NCBI GenBank assembly: GCA_028287235.1
Contig: JAQBQB010000010.1
Coordinates: 434,001-498,000, forward strand
Direction: 5' to 3'
Origin: Gemmatimonadota bacterium
Lineage (GTDB): Bacteria > Gemmatimonadota > Gemmatimonadetes > Gemmatimonadales > Gemmatimonadaceae
Length of the DNA: 64,000 bases
Under the pieces are notes generated by a model that had not been told where the DNA came from, did not search any database, and saw only the letters and a program-made list of their open reading frames with translations. Position 1 is the first letter of the stretch, and every line of letters starts with the position of its first letter. Positions 12,056 through 21,419 of the stretch are shown here, in pieces. Made by a program: the position numbers and the translations under genes.

Positions 12056-15000
12056 ATGATGTGGAAGCGTGTCCTCAGCTGTGCCGCCGCCGTTGGCCTT
12101 CTCGCCGGCGCGGCAAACGCGCAGACGGCCGGCGGACGAATCAGTGGTACCGTCACCGATCGTACCGCCGGGGCGCCAATCGCCAATGTCGCCGTCACCG
12201 TCGTGGGCACGCCGCTCGCCGCGCGCACGGGGCCGGACGGGAAATTCTCGATCGGCGAAGTGCCCGCCGGGTCGCGACAGGTGCGCGCGTCGCGCATCGG
12301 CTACGCTCCCACCGATCAACTGGTGACCGTTGCCGCCGGGCAGACCGTGACGGTGAACATCGCCCTCGGTGCGGTCTCGGTCACGCTCGATCAGATGGTC
12401 GTGGTCGGATACGGTACGCAGCGGCGGTCCGATCTCACCGGCGCGGTCGCCACCGTCACGCCCAACGTCGAGCAGACGCCGGTGCTGTCGCTCGAGCAGG
12501 CGTTGCAGGGCGCGGCGCCGGGCGTGATGGTGACGCAGGCGTCGTCGGCGCCGGGCGGCGCGCTGTCGATTCGCGTGCGCGGCGGCTCGTCGGTGACGGG
12601 CAACAACGAGCCGCTCTACGTCATCGACGGCTTTCCGATCGAGAACGATCCCGACGCGCAGAACCCCAGCGACGGCGGACGCGACGCAACGACCACCGTT
12701 CCCTCGAACCCGCTCGCGTCGCTCAACCCGAACGACATCGAGTCGATCGAGATTCTGAAGGACGCGTCGGCCACGTCGATCTACGGCGCGCGCGGCGCGA
12801 ACGGCGTGATCATCATCACGACGAAGCACGGCAACTCCGCGAAGCCGCGCTTCACGCTCGACACGTATACCGGAACGCAGAGTGTGCAGCACCGCTATCA
12901 TCTGCTCAACGCGCAGCAGTTCGCGAACTTCGCGAACGACTGGTCGGCGGCGAATCAGACCGGCGTGATCTTCAGCGACCCGGCCTCGCTGCCGAATACC
13001 GATTGGCAGTCGCTGATTTTCCGCAGCGCGCCGATCCAGAACATCCAGCTCGGCGTGAACGGCGGCGGCAATGGTGCCAACAGCACGCGCTACGCGCTCT
13101 CGGGCGGGGTGTTCCAGCAGCAGGGCGTGGTCGTCAACTCCGGCTTCAAGCGCGCATCGTTGCGCGGCAACCTCGACCAGTCGATCGGCGACAAGTTTCG
13201 GGTGGCCAGCACGGTGACGTTGAGTCGGGTGAACAGCACGTCGGTGCCGACCGACGGCTCGCTGAACGCCGGCGCGGGCGCGGTGGGCGGCGCCATCGAC
13301 TACTACCCCGTTCTCCCGGTACGGCAGCCGAGCGGCGTCTACACGCTGATGTCGCAGAACAGCCCGTCGCCGCTGTTGCAGGCGGGCAACATCGCCAATC
13401 CGGTGTCGATGGCATACGACGTCACCGACAGGTTGTCGGATACGCGCGCGCTGGCGAATGCGTACGGCGAGTATCAGCTCTTCGAGGGTCTCAAGCTGCG
13501 GGTGAGCGCGGGCGCCGATCTCTCCAACCGGGGCCGCGACACGTACTACCCGCGCACGACGCTGCAGGGCTCCCAGGTCAACGGCCAGGCGACGCGCGGT
13601 AAGACGGCGAATACGAGTTTCCTCAATGAGAATACGCTCGCGTACAACCATGCGTTCGGCCCGAACCACCTGGTCGATGCCGTGGCCGGCTACTCGCGGC
13701 AGCAGAACGACCTCGAGACGAACCTGATCCGCAACAGCAATTTCGTGAACGACATCGACGTGTTCGAGTCGATCGGCGCGGGCACGCAGACCGGGGGGCC
13801 GACCGTGGGCTCGTCGCATACGCGGTGGACGCTGGCCTCGTACCTCGGCCGCGTGAACTACACCCTGGCGAACCGGTATCTGTTCACGGTCACGGGGCGC
13901 GAAGATGGATCGTCGCGCTTCGGTGCCGATCACCAGTGGGGCTTTTTCCCGTCGGCCGCCGTGGGCTGGCGCGTGAGCGACGAGCCGTTCATGGCGAAGT
14001 ACACGGCGGTGGAGCTGCTCAAGTTTCGCGCGTCGTACGGCCTGGCCGGTAATCCGTCGATCCGGCCGTATCAATCGATGGCGCACCTGCTGGCGCAGAC
14101 GTACACCTTCGGCGGCACGGTCGTGCCGGGCTACTACGCGGCATCGGTGGGCAACCCGAACCTCGGGTGGGAGACGACGAAGCAGCTCGACGTGGGCGCC
14201 GACCTCGGCCTGTATGGCGGGCGCGTCACCTTTACCGGAGACATTTACCGGAAGACGACGAGCGACCTGCTGCTCGCGGTGAACCTGCCGTTCGAGAGCG
14301 GGTTCGGCACGGCGCTGCAAAACGTGGGGTCGGTGCGCAACAACGGCTACGAGATCGGGCTCACGCTCACGCTGCTCGACGGAAAGTCGCATCGCCTCGG
14401 CTGGACCTCGACGGTCAACTACTCGCACAACAAGAACGCGGTCCTCAATCTGGGCGGTGTGCAGCAGATCTTCGCCAACAGCGTGAACAGCGATCTGAAG
14501 CTCCTCGGCTCGCTCATTCAGGTGGGCCAACCGCTCGGCGTGTTTTACGGCTACAAGACCGACGGACTATTCCGCGACTCCGCATCGGCGGCCGCGTACA
14601 CCGCGGCGGTGAAACCGGTGTCCGGCACGTCGTGGAAGCCGGGGGACGTGAAGATCCTGGACCTCGCCGGCAAGCTGGACGCGAACGGCAAACCGACCGG
14701 GCCGGACGGCGTGATCGACGCCAACGACCGAACGATCATCGGCGATCCGAACCCGAAGTTCAGCGCCGGGTTCATGAACACCTTCAGCCTCGGACGCTTC
14801 CACTTGAGCGGCATGATGGACGCCGTGTACGGCAACAAGATCCTGAACCTGAACAACGTGCGGCTCGAAGCGGGCAGCCCCGCGACGAACATCATCGCCG
14901 ACCGCTACCTCGACGCGTGGACGCCGACGAATCCGAACGCGAAGTATCCGCGCATCAACTACACGCCGGGCACGATCGGCTCCGACATCACGAGCGATTT

Positions 15001-15256
15001 GCTCGAGGACGGCTCGTTCCTCCGGCTGCGCAGCCTGACGCTCGACGCGCTCGTGCCCGAGCGCCTGGTCGCGCGCTACGGGCTCACCAACACGAAGGTG
15101 TTCGTGACCGGCGCGAATCTGGTCACCTGGACGCACTACAGCGGCTTCAACCCCGACGTGAGCAGCCTCGGCATCGGCAACGTGAACCGCGGCGTCGACG
15201 TGGGGCAGTATCCGCTATCGAGAACGTTCACGTTCGGCATCAACCTGACCTACTGA
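12056..15256 (+). CDS. susC-like: SusC/RagA-family TonB-linked outer membrane protein
   Basis: Signal peptide; carboxypeptidase-like plug domain GRISGTVTDRTAGAPIANVAVTVVGT; DQMVVVGYGTQRRSDLTGAV; SIYGARGANGVIIITTK; terminal beta-strand ending YPLSRTFTFGINLTY. Confidence 0.95.
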   Translation: MMWKRVLSCAAAVGLLAGAANAQTAGGRISGTVTDRTAGAPIANVAVTVVGTPLAARTGPDGKFSIGEVPAGSRQVRASRIGYAPTDQLVTVAAGQTVTVNIALGAVSVTLDQMVVVGYGTQRRSDLTGAVATVTPNVEQTPVLSLEQALQGAAPGVMVTQASSAPGGALSIRVRGGSSVTGNNEPLYVIDGFPIENDPDAQNPSDGGRDATTTVPSNPLASLNPNDIESIEILKDASATSIYGARGANGVIIITTKHGNSAKPRFTLDTYTGTQSVQHRYHLLNAQQFANFANDWSAANQTGVIFSDPASLPNTDWQSLIFRSAPIQNIQLGVNGGGNGANSTRYALSGGVFQQQGVVVNSGFKRASLRGNLDQSIGDKFRVASTVTLSRVNSTSVPTDGSLNAGAGAVGGAIDYYPVLPVRQPSGVYTLMSQNSPSPLLQAGNIANPVSMAYDVTDRLSDTRALANAYGEYQLFEGLKLRVSAGADLSNRGRDTYYPRTTLQGSQVNGQATRGKTANTSFLNENTLAYNHAFGPNHLVDAVAGYSRQQNDLETNLIRNSNFVNDIDVFESIGAGTQTGGPTVGSSHTRWTLASYLGRVNYTLANRYLFTVTGREDGSSRFGADHQWGFFPSAAVGWRVSDEPFMAKYTAVELLKFRASYGLAGNPSIRPYQSMAHLLAQTYTFGGTVVPGYYAASVGNPNLGWETTKQLDVGADLGLYGGRVTFTGDIYRKTTSDLLLAVNLPFESGFGTALQNVGSVRNNGYEIGLTLTLLDGKSHRLGWTSTVNYSHNKNAVLNLGGVQQIFANSVNSDLKLLGSLIQVGQPLGVFYGYKTDGLFRDSASAAAYTAAVKPVSGTSWKPGDVKILDLAGKLDANGKPTGPDGVIDANDRTIIGDPNPKFSAGFMNTFSLGRFHLSGMMDAVYGNKILNLNNVRLEAGSPATNIIADRYLDAWTPTNPNAKYPRINYTPGTIGSDITSDLLEDGSFLRLRSLTLDALVPERLVARYGLTNTKVFVTGANLVTWTHYSGFNPDVSSLGIGNVNRGVDVGQYPLSRTFTFGINLTY

Positions 15257-15273
15257 GCGCGAGGAACCGGAAC

Positions 15274-16839
15274 ATGCACAAACGACTGAAGCTGGTCGCC
15301 GCGCTCGGTGTGCTCACCGTGGCGCTGGCCTGCAACGACAAGCAGTTCCTGACCGAGCAACCGTTCGACTTCATCGGTCCCACGAACTTCTACAAGAATT
15401 CCGGCGACGCGCTGGCGGCGATCAACGGCGTCTATGCCGATTTCATCAACAGCACCGGCGACAACTACTACGGCCGCAACTTCGTGATGCTGGTGGAGCA
15501 TCCCACGGAAATGTGGACGTCGCGTTTGTCGGCGACCAACGAGCGCAGCCAGCCGGATGTCTACGCGATTCCAGTAAGCCACGCCTACGTGCAGTCGGTC
15601 TGGGCCTCGGCGTTCGATGCGATCAACCGCGCGAACTCGGTGCTCGACCACGTGCCGGCCATCGACATGGATACGACGTTGCGGTCGCGAGTCGTGGCCG
15701 AGGCAAAGTTTCTGCGAGCGACGCACTACTTCAACCTCGTGCGCATGTACGGGGGCGTACCGCTCAAACTGCACGAGACCGTGGGCCTCGACAGCCTGGC
15801 GATTCCGCGCAACACGGCGGCCGAGGTATACGCGCAGATCGAGCAGGATTTGAAGGACGCCGTCGCCGGTCTACCGCCGGCGAAAACGTACACCGGCGCC
15901 GACGTGGGCCGCGCCTCGCGCGGCGCGGCGAAGACCCTGTTGGCCAAGATGTACCTCCAGCGCGCCGGCACCGGCGTCGGGAGCGCGGCCGACTGGGCGA
16001 GCGGGCTGGCGATGGCGAAGCAGGTGCAGACCGACGGAGACTACTCACTCGTCGCCGACTACAAATCGCTGTTCGACTTCATCGGCGGCACGGTGAACGA
16101 GCGGAACAGCGAGGTGATCTTCGCGATCGAGAACATTCGCGCCTCGGGTTTGGGCGGGCGCATCGGCTCGCACGTCGCGCCGAACGCCACCGCGCCGTTC
16201 CTCGGTGCGTCGACGAACGGATCGTTCGAGGCCGAGAGCATCTGGTTCCACACCTTCCGCGCCGACGACAAGCGGCGCGACGGGACGTTCGTGCTGTCGT
16301 GGAACAAGGGCGGTACGACCGTGACATGGAACGAGACCGGCGCGGCGTCGCAGCCGTACGCGAGCGAGACGCCGTTTCCGCGCAAGTTCCTCGACCCACT
16401 CATGACGGGCACCGGTGCCGAGGAACCCAACTACATCATTCTACGGTACGCCGAGGTATTGCTGATGATCGCCGAGTCGGCGAATGAGGTGAGCGGCGGC
16501 CCGACACCGGAGGCATACGCGGCGGTGAACGCGGTGCGCGCACGAGCCGGAATTCCTGCAATGAGCGCGGGCCTCAGCCACGACGTCTTTCGCGACTCGG
16601 TGTTCAACGAGCGCCGGTGGGAGCTCTCGCTCGAAGGGCCAAACGGCTACTTCGACAGCCAACGGAACTGGACGTGGTCCAAGGCGCGGATCGAGGCGAG
16701 CATGTCGCATGCGAAATCGAGCACGAGCAAATTTCCAAAGGCGAACGGCGGACCGATTCCCGACAAGTACAAGCTCATGCCGATTCCGCAGCGGGCGCTG
16801 GATTTGAATCCGAAGCTGACGCAGAACCCGGGATGGTAG
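15274..16839 (+). CDS. susD-like: SusD/RagB-family nutrient-binding outer membrane lipoprotein
   Basis: Lipobox-like LTVALACNDKQFL; directly follows SusC; SusD features such as RFLRATHYFNLVRMYGGVPL and C-terminal ERRWELSLEG, YKLMPIPQRALDLNPKLTQNPGW. Confidence 0.94.
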   Translation: MHKRLKLVAALGVLTVALACNDKQFLTEQPFDFIGPTNFYKNSGDALAAINGVYADFINSTGDNYYGRNFVMLVEHPTEMWTSRLSATNERSQPDVYAIPVSHAYVQSVWASAFDAINRANSVLDHVPAIDMDTTLRSRVVAEAKFLRATHYFNLVRMYGGVPLKLHETVGLDSLAIPRNTAAEVYAQIEQDLKDAVAGLPPAKTYTGADVGRASRGAAKTLLAKMYLQRAGTGVGSAADWASGLAMAKQVQTDGDYSLVADYKSLFDFIGGTVNERNSEVIFAIENIRASGLGGRIGSHVAPNATAPFLGASTNGSFEAESIWFHTFRADDKRRDGTFVLSWNKGGTTVTWNETGAASQPYASETPFPRKFLDPLMTGTGAEEPNYIILRYAEVLLMIAESANEVSGGPTPEAYAAVNAVRARAGIPAMSAGLSHDVFRDSVFNERRWELSLEGPNGYFDSQRNWTWSKARIEASMSHAKSSTSKFPKANGGPIPDKYKLMPIPQRALDLNPKLTQNPGW

Positions 16840-16904
16840 CCATGTCCGGCACCCTCGCGGCGGCGAGGACGCGCCGCGATCCCTGAGAAAAAGAGCTGGC
16901 CGGG

Positions 16905-17555
16905 CTAGGGTGTCTTCGGCACGGGAGCGAACCGGAAATCGTACTCGAGCTTGATCGTATCGGCGACGCTGAGGACCACCGCCACGCTCGGCTGGTCCAT
17001 TGAGAAATCTTTAAACGTGAACGCGGTCGACGCGGTGCCCACGATGTCGTCGCCCTCGGCCCGTGCACTCACTTTCCACGTCGTGGGCCGCGTGACGCCG
17101 CGCACGGTGAGATCGCCGATCACTTCGAAGGTGCAGGGAGCGGCACCCGGCTTGGCGGTGAGGCCGGTGAACGTCCTGGGCACGAGCTGTACGGTCGGGA
17201 ATTTCTCGGTCTCGAGCGTGCGCTTCTTGATGAACAGGTCGCGGCGGTCCTTGTCGCTCTTGAGGTTCGTCAGCGTGACGGTGATGCGGGAGCTGTCGGT
17301 CACGACCGTGCCGTTCGGCTCGACGAGGAGACCGCCGGTGATGTCGTGCGTGACGCCCACTGCCTCGTTGGGGAAGTCGACGCCGATCAGCTGCTCCTGC
17401 ACCCGGTAGCGCGCTTCGTTTCCGGTGGGGGCGACGACGAAGTGGAGCCGCGCCGGCGCGGGCGCGCCCTTCTTCGCCGTCTTGGATTGGGCGCCAGCCG
17501 AAGCGCCTACGCTCGCCACAATCAGCAGTGCTGCAACGGCAGGTCCGAACTTCAT
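16905..17555 (-). CDS. YceI-like family protein (secreted)
   Basis: Signal peptide then LHFVVAPTGNEARYRVQEQL...GVTHDITGGLLVEPNG...FEVIGDLTVRGVTRPTTWKV...FTFKDFSMDQPSV, typical YceI pattern. Confidence 0.85.
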   Translation of the reverse strand: MKFGPAVAALLIVASVGASAGAQSKTAKKGAPAPARLHFVVAPTGNEARYRVQEQLIGVDFPNEAVGVTHDITGGLLVEPNGTVVTDSSRITVTLTNLKSDKDRRDLFIKKRTLETEKFPTVQLVPRTFTGLTAKPGAAPCTFEVIGDLTVRGVTRPTTWKVSARAEGDDIVGTASTAFTFKDFSMDQPSVAVVLSVADTIKLEYDFRFAPVPKTP

Positions 17556-17640
17556 TCGTGATACCTCGAAACGACGACTGGTCATGAGAGGTGGTGCGGG
17601 AAGCGAGAAAGTTACCGGCCACCGCGCGCGGATGCACGGG

Positions 17641-18297
17641 TCATCCGAGCACGAATGCCGTCAATTCGGCAAAGGAGGCGATCTCGAGGTCGGCCTCGCG
17701 GACCACCGACTCCCGGCGTACGAAGCCGGTGAACGCCGCGAAGCGGTCAACCACGCTTTTGGCGGCGAGATCCGTTATCCCGTCTCCCACCATGAGAATC
17801 GGACGGGCGGCAGACAGGCTCGTAATGACTACGCTTTTGCCCCCGGACGTGCTGAGCGGCGATGCCTCGTCGAACCCGGCATAGGCGCCGCTCGCGTCGA
17901 GCTCGATGTGGACGGCATGGAGATCGGAGGCGCCGAGGCCGAGGTGCTCCGTCAGGGGAAGAATGGCGTTCCGCAGGCCGCCGCTCACCAGCACGATCTG
18001 CGCGCCCGAACGGCGCAGCTTCGCGACAGTCTCGACACAGTCGGGCGCGATCCTGTCGATATAGGCGCGAGCGAGGGCCTCGAGGTCGTCACGTCCGGGC
18101 CGGATCTGCGCGAGCCGCGCGCCGTAGACCTGCTCGAGTGGAAGCTCACCGCGCATTGCCCGGTCGGTCAGTTCGGCGCTGCGGCGGCCCATCTCCGGTC
18201 CGCGCCGCTCGGCGATCCAATCGATGCCCTCGATGCCCGAGACGGTCGAATCGACGTCGAGCACCACCGTCGCGAACGCCGGCGGCCGCCCGGTCAC
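17641..18297 (-). CDS. serB: HAD-family phosphoserine phosphatase-like protein
   Basis: HAD motif I VVLDVDSTVSGIEGIDW, motif II LVSGG, motif IV MVGDGITDL; operon with serA. Confidence 0.8.
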   Translation of the reverse strand: MTGRPPAFATVVLDVDSTVSGIEGIDWIAERRGPEMGRRSAELTDRAMRGELPLEQVYGARLAQIRPGRDDLEALARAYIDRIAPDCVETVAKLRRSGAQIVLVSGGLRNAILPLTEHLGLGASDLHAVHIELDASGAYAGFDEASPLSTSGGKSVVITSLSAARPILMVGDGITDLAAKSVVDRFAAFTGFVRRESVVREADLEIASFAELTAFVLG

Positions 18298-19673
18298 AGC
18301 ACGTTGCCGGGCGCGAACAGACCGAGTGGATCGAGCGCGTTCTTGATCGCCTGCATTACGTCGAGCTGCGCAGGCGAGAGCTGCACGCGGAGCCAGTGGC
18401 GCTTGAGCTTTCCGAGCCCGTGCTCGGCGGCGACCGTACCGCCCATGCCGAGGACCATCGCGATCGTCTCGTCGACGACGCCGTTGATCTGCCGCAGCTC
18501 GTCGGCGTCGTTGGCGATGAAGTTCTGGTGCGGATGTCCGTTGCCGGCGTGCCCGTAGGTGACCGCCTGTTCGACACCGTGCACGTCGGCCAAACGGCGA
18601 GCGCTGTCGAGCGCGTCGGCGAGCCGGCGATACGGCACCGCCCAGTCGGTCGACACCTTGCGACCGCCGTGCGGCCGGCGCGCCGAGCCGCGCTCGTTCA
18701 TGTGGGCGGGCACGGCGTGGCGAAACCGGCGGGCGTCGCGGAGCGCCGCGGCGTCGGCGTAGACGGCGATGTCGGCGGCATCCACGCCGAACTGTTCGCC
18801 GAGCGAGAGCCAGCGGTCGAGAACGGCGTCGGTTTCTTCATCGGCCTCGAAGGCCTGTTCGAGATAGACGAGTGCCTTCGCGCTCTGCATCCACGAGCCG
18901 CCAACTGCGTCGCGAGCGATGGCGAGAGCGGATTCGTCAAAGAACTCTAAACACTGCGGACGCTGAACCGGCGCGGCGTCGCCGCGCTCGCGAGCCGCGG
19001 CGACGAAGGCGAGCGCCTCGTGCTCGCCCGTGAACGGCAGCGCCAGCCCGAGCTCGTGCGCCGGCAGGGGCACGAGCGAGAGCTCCGCCTCGACGATCAC
19101 GCCGAGTGTGCCCTCGCTGCCGACGATCCAGTCCACGGGATCCTGCGCGGCGAAGAAGCCGACGGTGTTCTTCTCGAGCTGCGGCCGGCGCAGATGCACG
19201 AGCTGACCGGAGCCGTTGATCAGGTGCACGGAGCGCACGTGCGCTCGCGTCGGACCGTAGCGCAGCGAGCGCGCGCCCGAGGCATTGCAGGCGATCGCGC
19301 CGCCGATCGTCGCGTCGTGCTCGCTCGTGGGGTCGGGCGCGAAGCGCAGGCCCATCTCCGCCAGCTGCGCGTTCAGCGCGCCCACCGTGACGCCGGGCTG
19401 CACGCGCGCCACGAGACTCACGGGGTCGACGTCGAGCGTCTTGGCCATCGCGGCCATGGACAGCAGCACGCCGCGGTCGACGATCGACGCGGCGGTGGTG
19501 CTCGTCTGCGCACCGGCCGCCGTGATCGGCGTGCGGTCGGCCACGGCGCTGCGAACGAGATCGACCGCCTCCTCAATTGTGGTCGGTCGCGCGACGGCGT
19601 CAGGAATCAGCTCGAGCCCCGACGCGTCGCGCGCATACGCATTGCGAACGTCGAGATCCCGACTGACGTTCAC
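18294..19673 (-). CDS. FAD-binding D-2-hydroxyacid dehydrogenase (GlcD / D-2-hydroxyglutarate dehydrogenase type)
   Basis: PTTIEEAVDLVRSA, GGAIACNASGARSLRYG, GSEGTLGVIVEAEL, GHAGNGHPHQNFIA, AAEHGLGKLKR; 4-bp overlaps with both neighbours. Confidence 0.85.
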   Translation of the reverse strand: MNVSRDLDVRNAYARDASGLELIPDAVARPTTIEEAVDLVRSAVADRTPITAAGAQTSTTAASIVDRGVLLSMAAMAKTLDVDPVSLVARVQPGVTVGALNAQLAEMGLRFAPDPTSEHDATIGGAIACNASGARSLRYGPTRAHVRSVHLINGSGQLVHLRRPQLEKNTVGFFAAQDPVDWIVGSEGTLGVIVEAELSLVPLPAHELGLALPFTGEHEALAFVAAARERGDAAPVQRPQCLEFFDESALAIARDAVGGSWMQSAKALVYLEQAFEADEETDAVLDRWLSLGEQFGVDAADIAVYADAAALRDARRFRHAVPAHMNERGSARRPHGGRKVSTDWAVPYRRLADALDSARRLADVHGVEQAVTYGHAGNGHPHQNFIANDADELRQINGVVDETIAMVLGMGGTVAAEHGLGKLKRHWLRVQLSPAQLDVMQAIKNALDPLGLFAPGNVL

Positions 19674-21343
19674 GCGCTGGTCTCGCTCGGAGGGTCGCCG
19701 GGCGCATCGCCGAAGTTGATCGCCGTGGCCGAACGAACGTCGCGCAAGCTCATGAGCTTGTCGCGCACGGCCTCGGTGACGTTGGCGTCGAGCGAGATCG
19801 CGGCCAGTGCGTTGCCGCCCTGCGTCATGCGCGCCTGGTGATACTCGGCGATGTTCAACCCCGCGTCGCCGAGCACGGTGCCGACGCGGCCGATGACGCC
19901 GGGAACGTCGGCGTTGGTGAGGACGAGCAGCGTGCGGCGCGGCGCGACGTCCACCTTGAAGTCACCGATGCGCGTGAGCCGCGGCGCGGCGTTCGGCACG
20001 GCAACGCCGCCCACGGTGATCGACTCCCCGTTGCCGCGCATGCTCACGCGCACGGCGTGCGCGTCGTCGGGCGACGGCAGCGGCACGGTGGCGAGCGCCA
20101 CACCACGCTCCGTGGCGCGAGCGCGCGCGTTGATGAGGTTGATGCGATCGTCGCCGGTGATCGCGGCGAGCATGCCTTCGGCGGCGGCGGACGTCACGAG
20201 ACCGTCGGCACCGGAGAACTCCTTGCCCACGTGTACCGTCACCTGCTCCACGCTCGGCGCGCCGCGATCGCAGAGCAGCGCGCGGGCGATGGCCGCGGAC
20301 TGGCGTGCCAGCACGAGCGCGCCCTGCAGCTCCTGCCACCGCTCGCGCTCCACGCCGGCCAGGTTCACCGCGCCTGAGAACGCGCCGCTGAGCAGCGCCT
20401 CGCGCACGTCGATGCAGACATCGACGGCGACGTTGCGTTGCCCCTCCGCCGTGGAGGCGCCGAGGTGGGGCGTGAGCACGACATTGTCCATCGTGCGCAG
20501 CGGAGAGTCGGCGGCCAGTGGCTCCTTGGAGTAGACGTCGAGCGCGGCGCCGCCGATGTGGCCACTCGCCAATGCCGCCGAGAGATCGGCTTCGTTGACG
20601 ATGCCGCCACGCGCCATGTTGACGACGATCGCGCCTCGCGGCAGTTGTGCGAGCTCGCGCGCGCCGATGATGCCGCGCGTTTCGTCGGTGAGCGGCGTGT
20701 GGACCGTGACGATGCTCACCTGCTGCAGCAGCTCGCCGAGCGTTCGGGCGCACTCTACGCGGAGCACGTCGAACCGCTCGCGTTGCACGTAAGGATCGTA
20801 CGCGACGACGCGCATGCGGAAGGCGTTCGCGCGCATCGAAATCTCGCCGCCGATGCGTCCGAGGCCGACGATGCCGAGCGTGCGTCCCTGCAGCTCCGTG
20901 CCAATCAGGTCGCTACGATCCCACCGACCGGCGCGCATCGAGCTGAACGCGCGCGGAAGATTTCGCACGAGCGACAGCGTCACACCGAAGAACAATTCGG
21001 CGACCGACACGGTGTTTCCACTCGGGGCGTTGATCACCGCGATGCCGAGCGCCGTGGCTTCGCGCAGGTCGATGTTGTCGGTGCCCACGCCGGCGCGGCC
21101 GATCACACGCAACCGTTTCGCGGCGCGAAGAAATTCGGCGGGCATCTGGGTGGCGCTGCGGCCCACGACGGCGTCGTACTGGCCGATCTCGGGCAGCAGG
21201 TCGCGCCATGGCCTGGTCGGCCGCTCGTCGATGATGAACGACGGCTCTGCACGGAGCAGCTCGACGCCTTGCGGGTCGATCTCGTCGGTGACGAGCACGC
21301 GGAGCTTGCCTGTCGTCGTCCCTGAACTCGTGCTAGCCGTCAT
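19670..21343 (-). CDS. serA: D-3-phosphoglycerate dehydrogenase with C-terminal ACT domain
   Basis: GRAGVGTDNIDLREATALGIAVINAPSGNTVSVAEL, GIVGLGRIG, VVNMARGGIVNEADL, TPHLGASTAEGQ; ACT region DVPGVIGRVGTVLGDAGLNIAEY. Confidence 0.93.
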   Translation of the reverse strand: MTASTSSGTTTGKLRVLVTDEIDPQGVELLRAEPSFIIDERPTRPWRDLLPEIGQYDAVVGRSATQMPAEFLRAAKRLRVIGRAGVGTDNIDLREATALGIAVINAPSGNTVSVAELFFGVTLSLVRNLPRAFSSMRAGRWDRSDLIGTELQGRTLGIVGLGRIGGEISMRANAFRMRVVAYDPYVQRERFDVLRVECARTLGELLQQVSIVTVHTPLTDETRGIIGARELAQLPRGAIVVNMARGGIVNEADLSAALASGHIGGAALDVYSKEPLAADSPLRTMDNVVLTPHLGASTAEGQRNVAVDVCIDVREALLSGAFSGAVNLAGVERERWQELQGALVLARQSAAIARALLCDRGAPSVEQVTVHVGKEFSGADGLVTSAAAEGMLAAITGDDRINLINARARATERGVALATVPLPSPDDAHAVRVSMRGNGESITVGGVAVPNAAPRLTRIGDFKVDVAPRRTLLVLTNADVPGVIGRVGTVLGDAGLNIAEYHQARMTQGGNALAAISLDANVTEAVRDKLMSLRDVRSATAINFGDAPGDPPSETSA

Positions 21344-21419
21344 GAATCGTGCTCCGATTGACGTACGATACTTCAGCGCGGTTCGCCGCAGCTAAAGATG
21401 TATCGTGCGGCACTCGAAG

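Noticed and set aside
11852-14530. 892-aa minus-strand ORF
   Set aside because: Antisense to SusC; also spans the susC promoter palindromes.
14167-16839. 890-aa plus-strand ORF covering the 3-prime end of susC and all of susD
   Set aside because: Only the part from 15274 (MHKRLKLVAALGVL...) is SusD; the upstream portion is an out-of-frame extension through susC.
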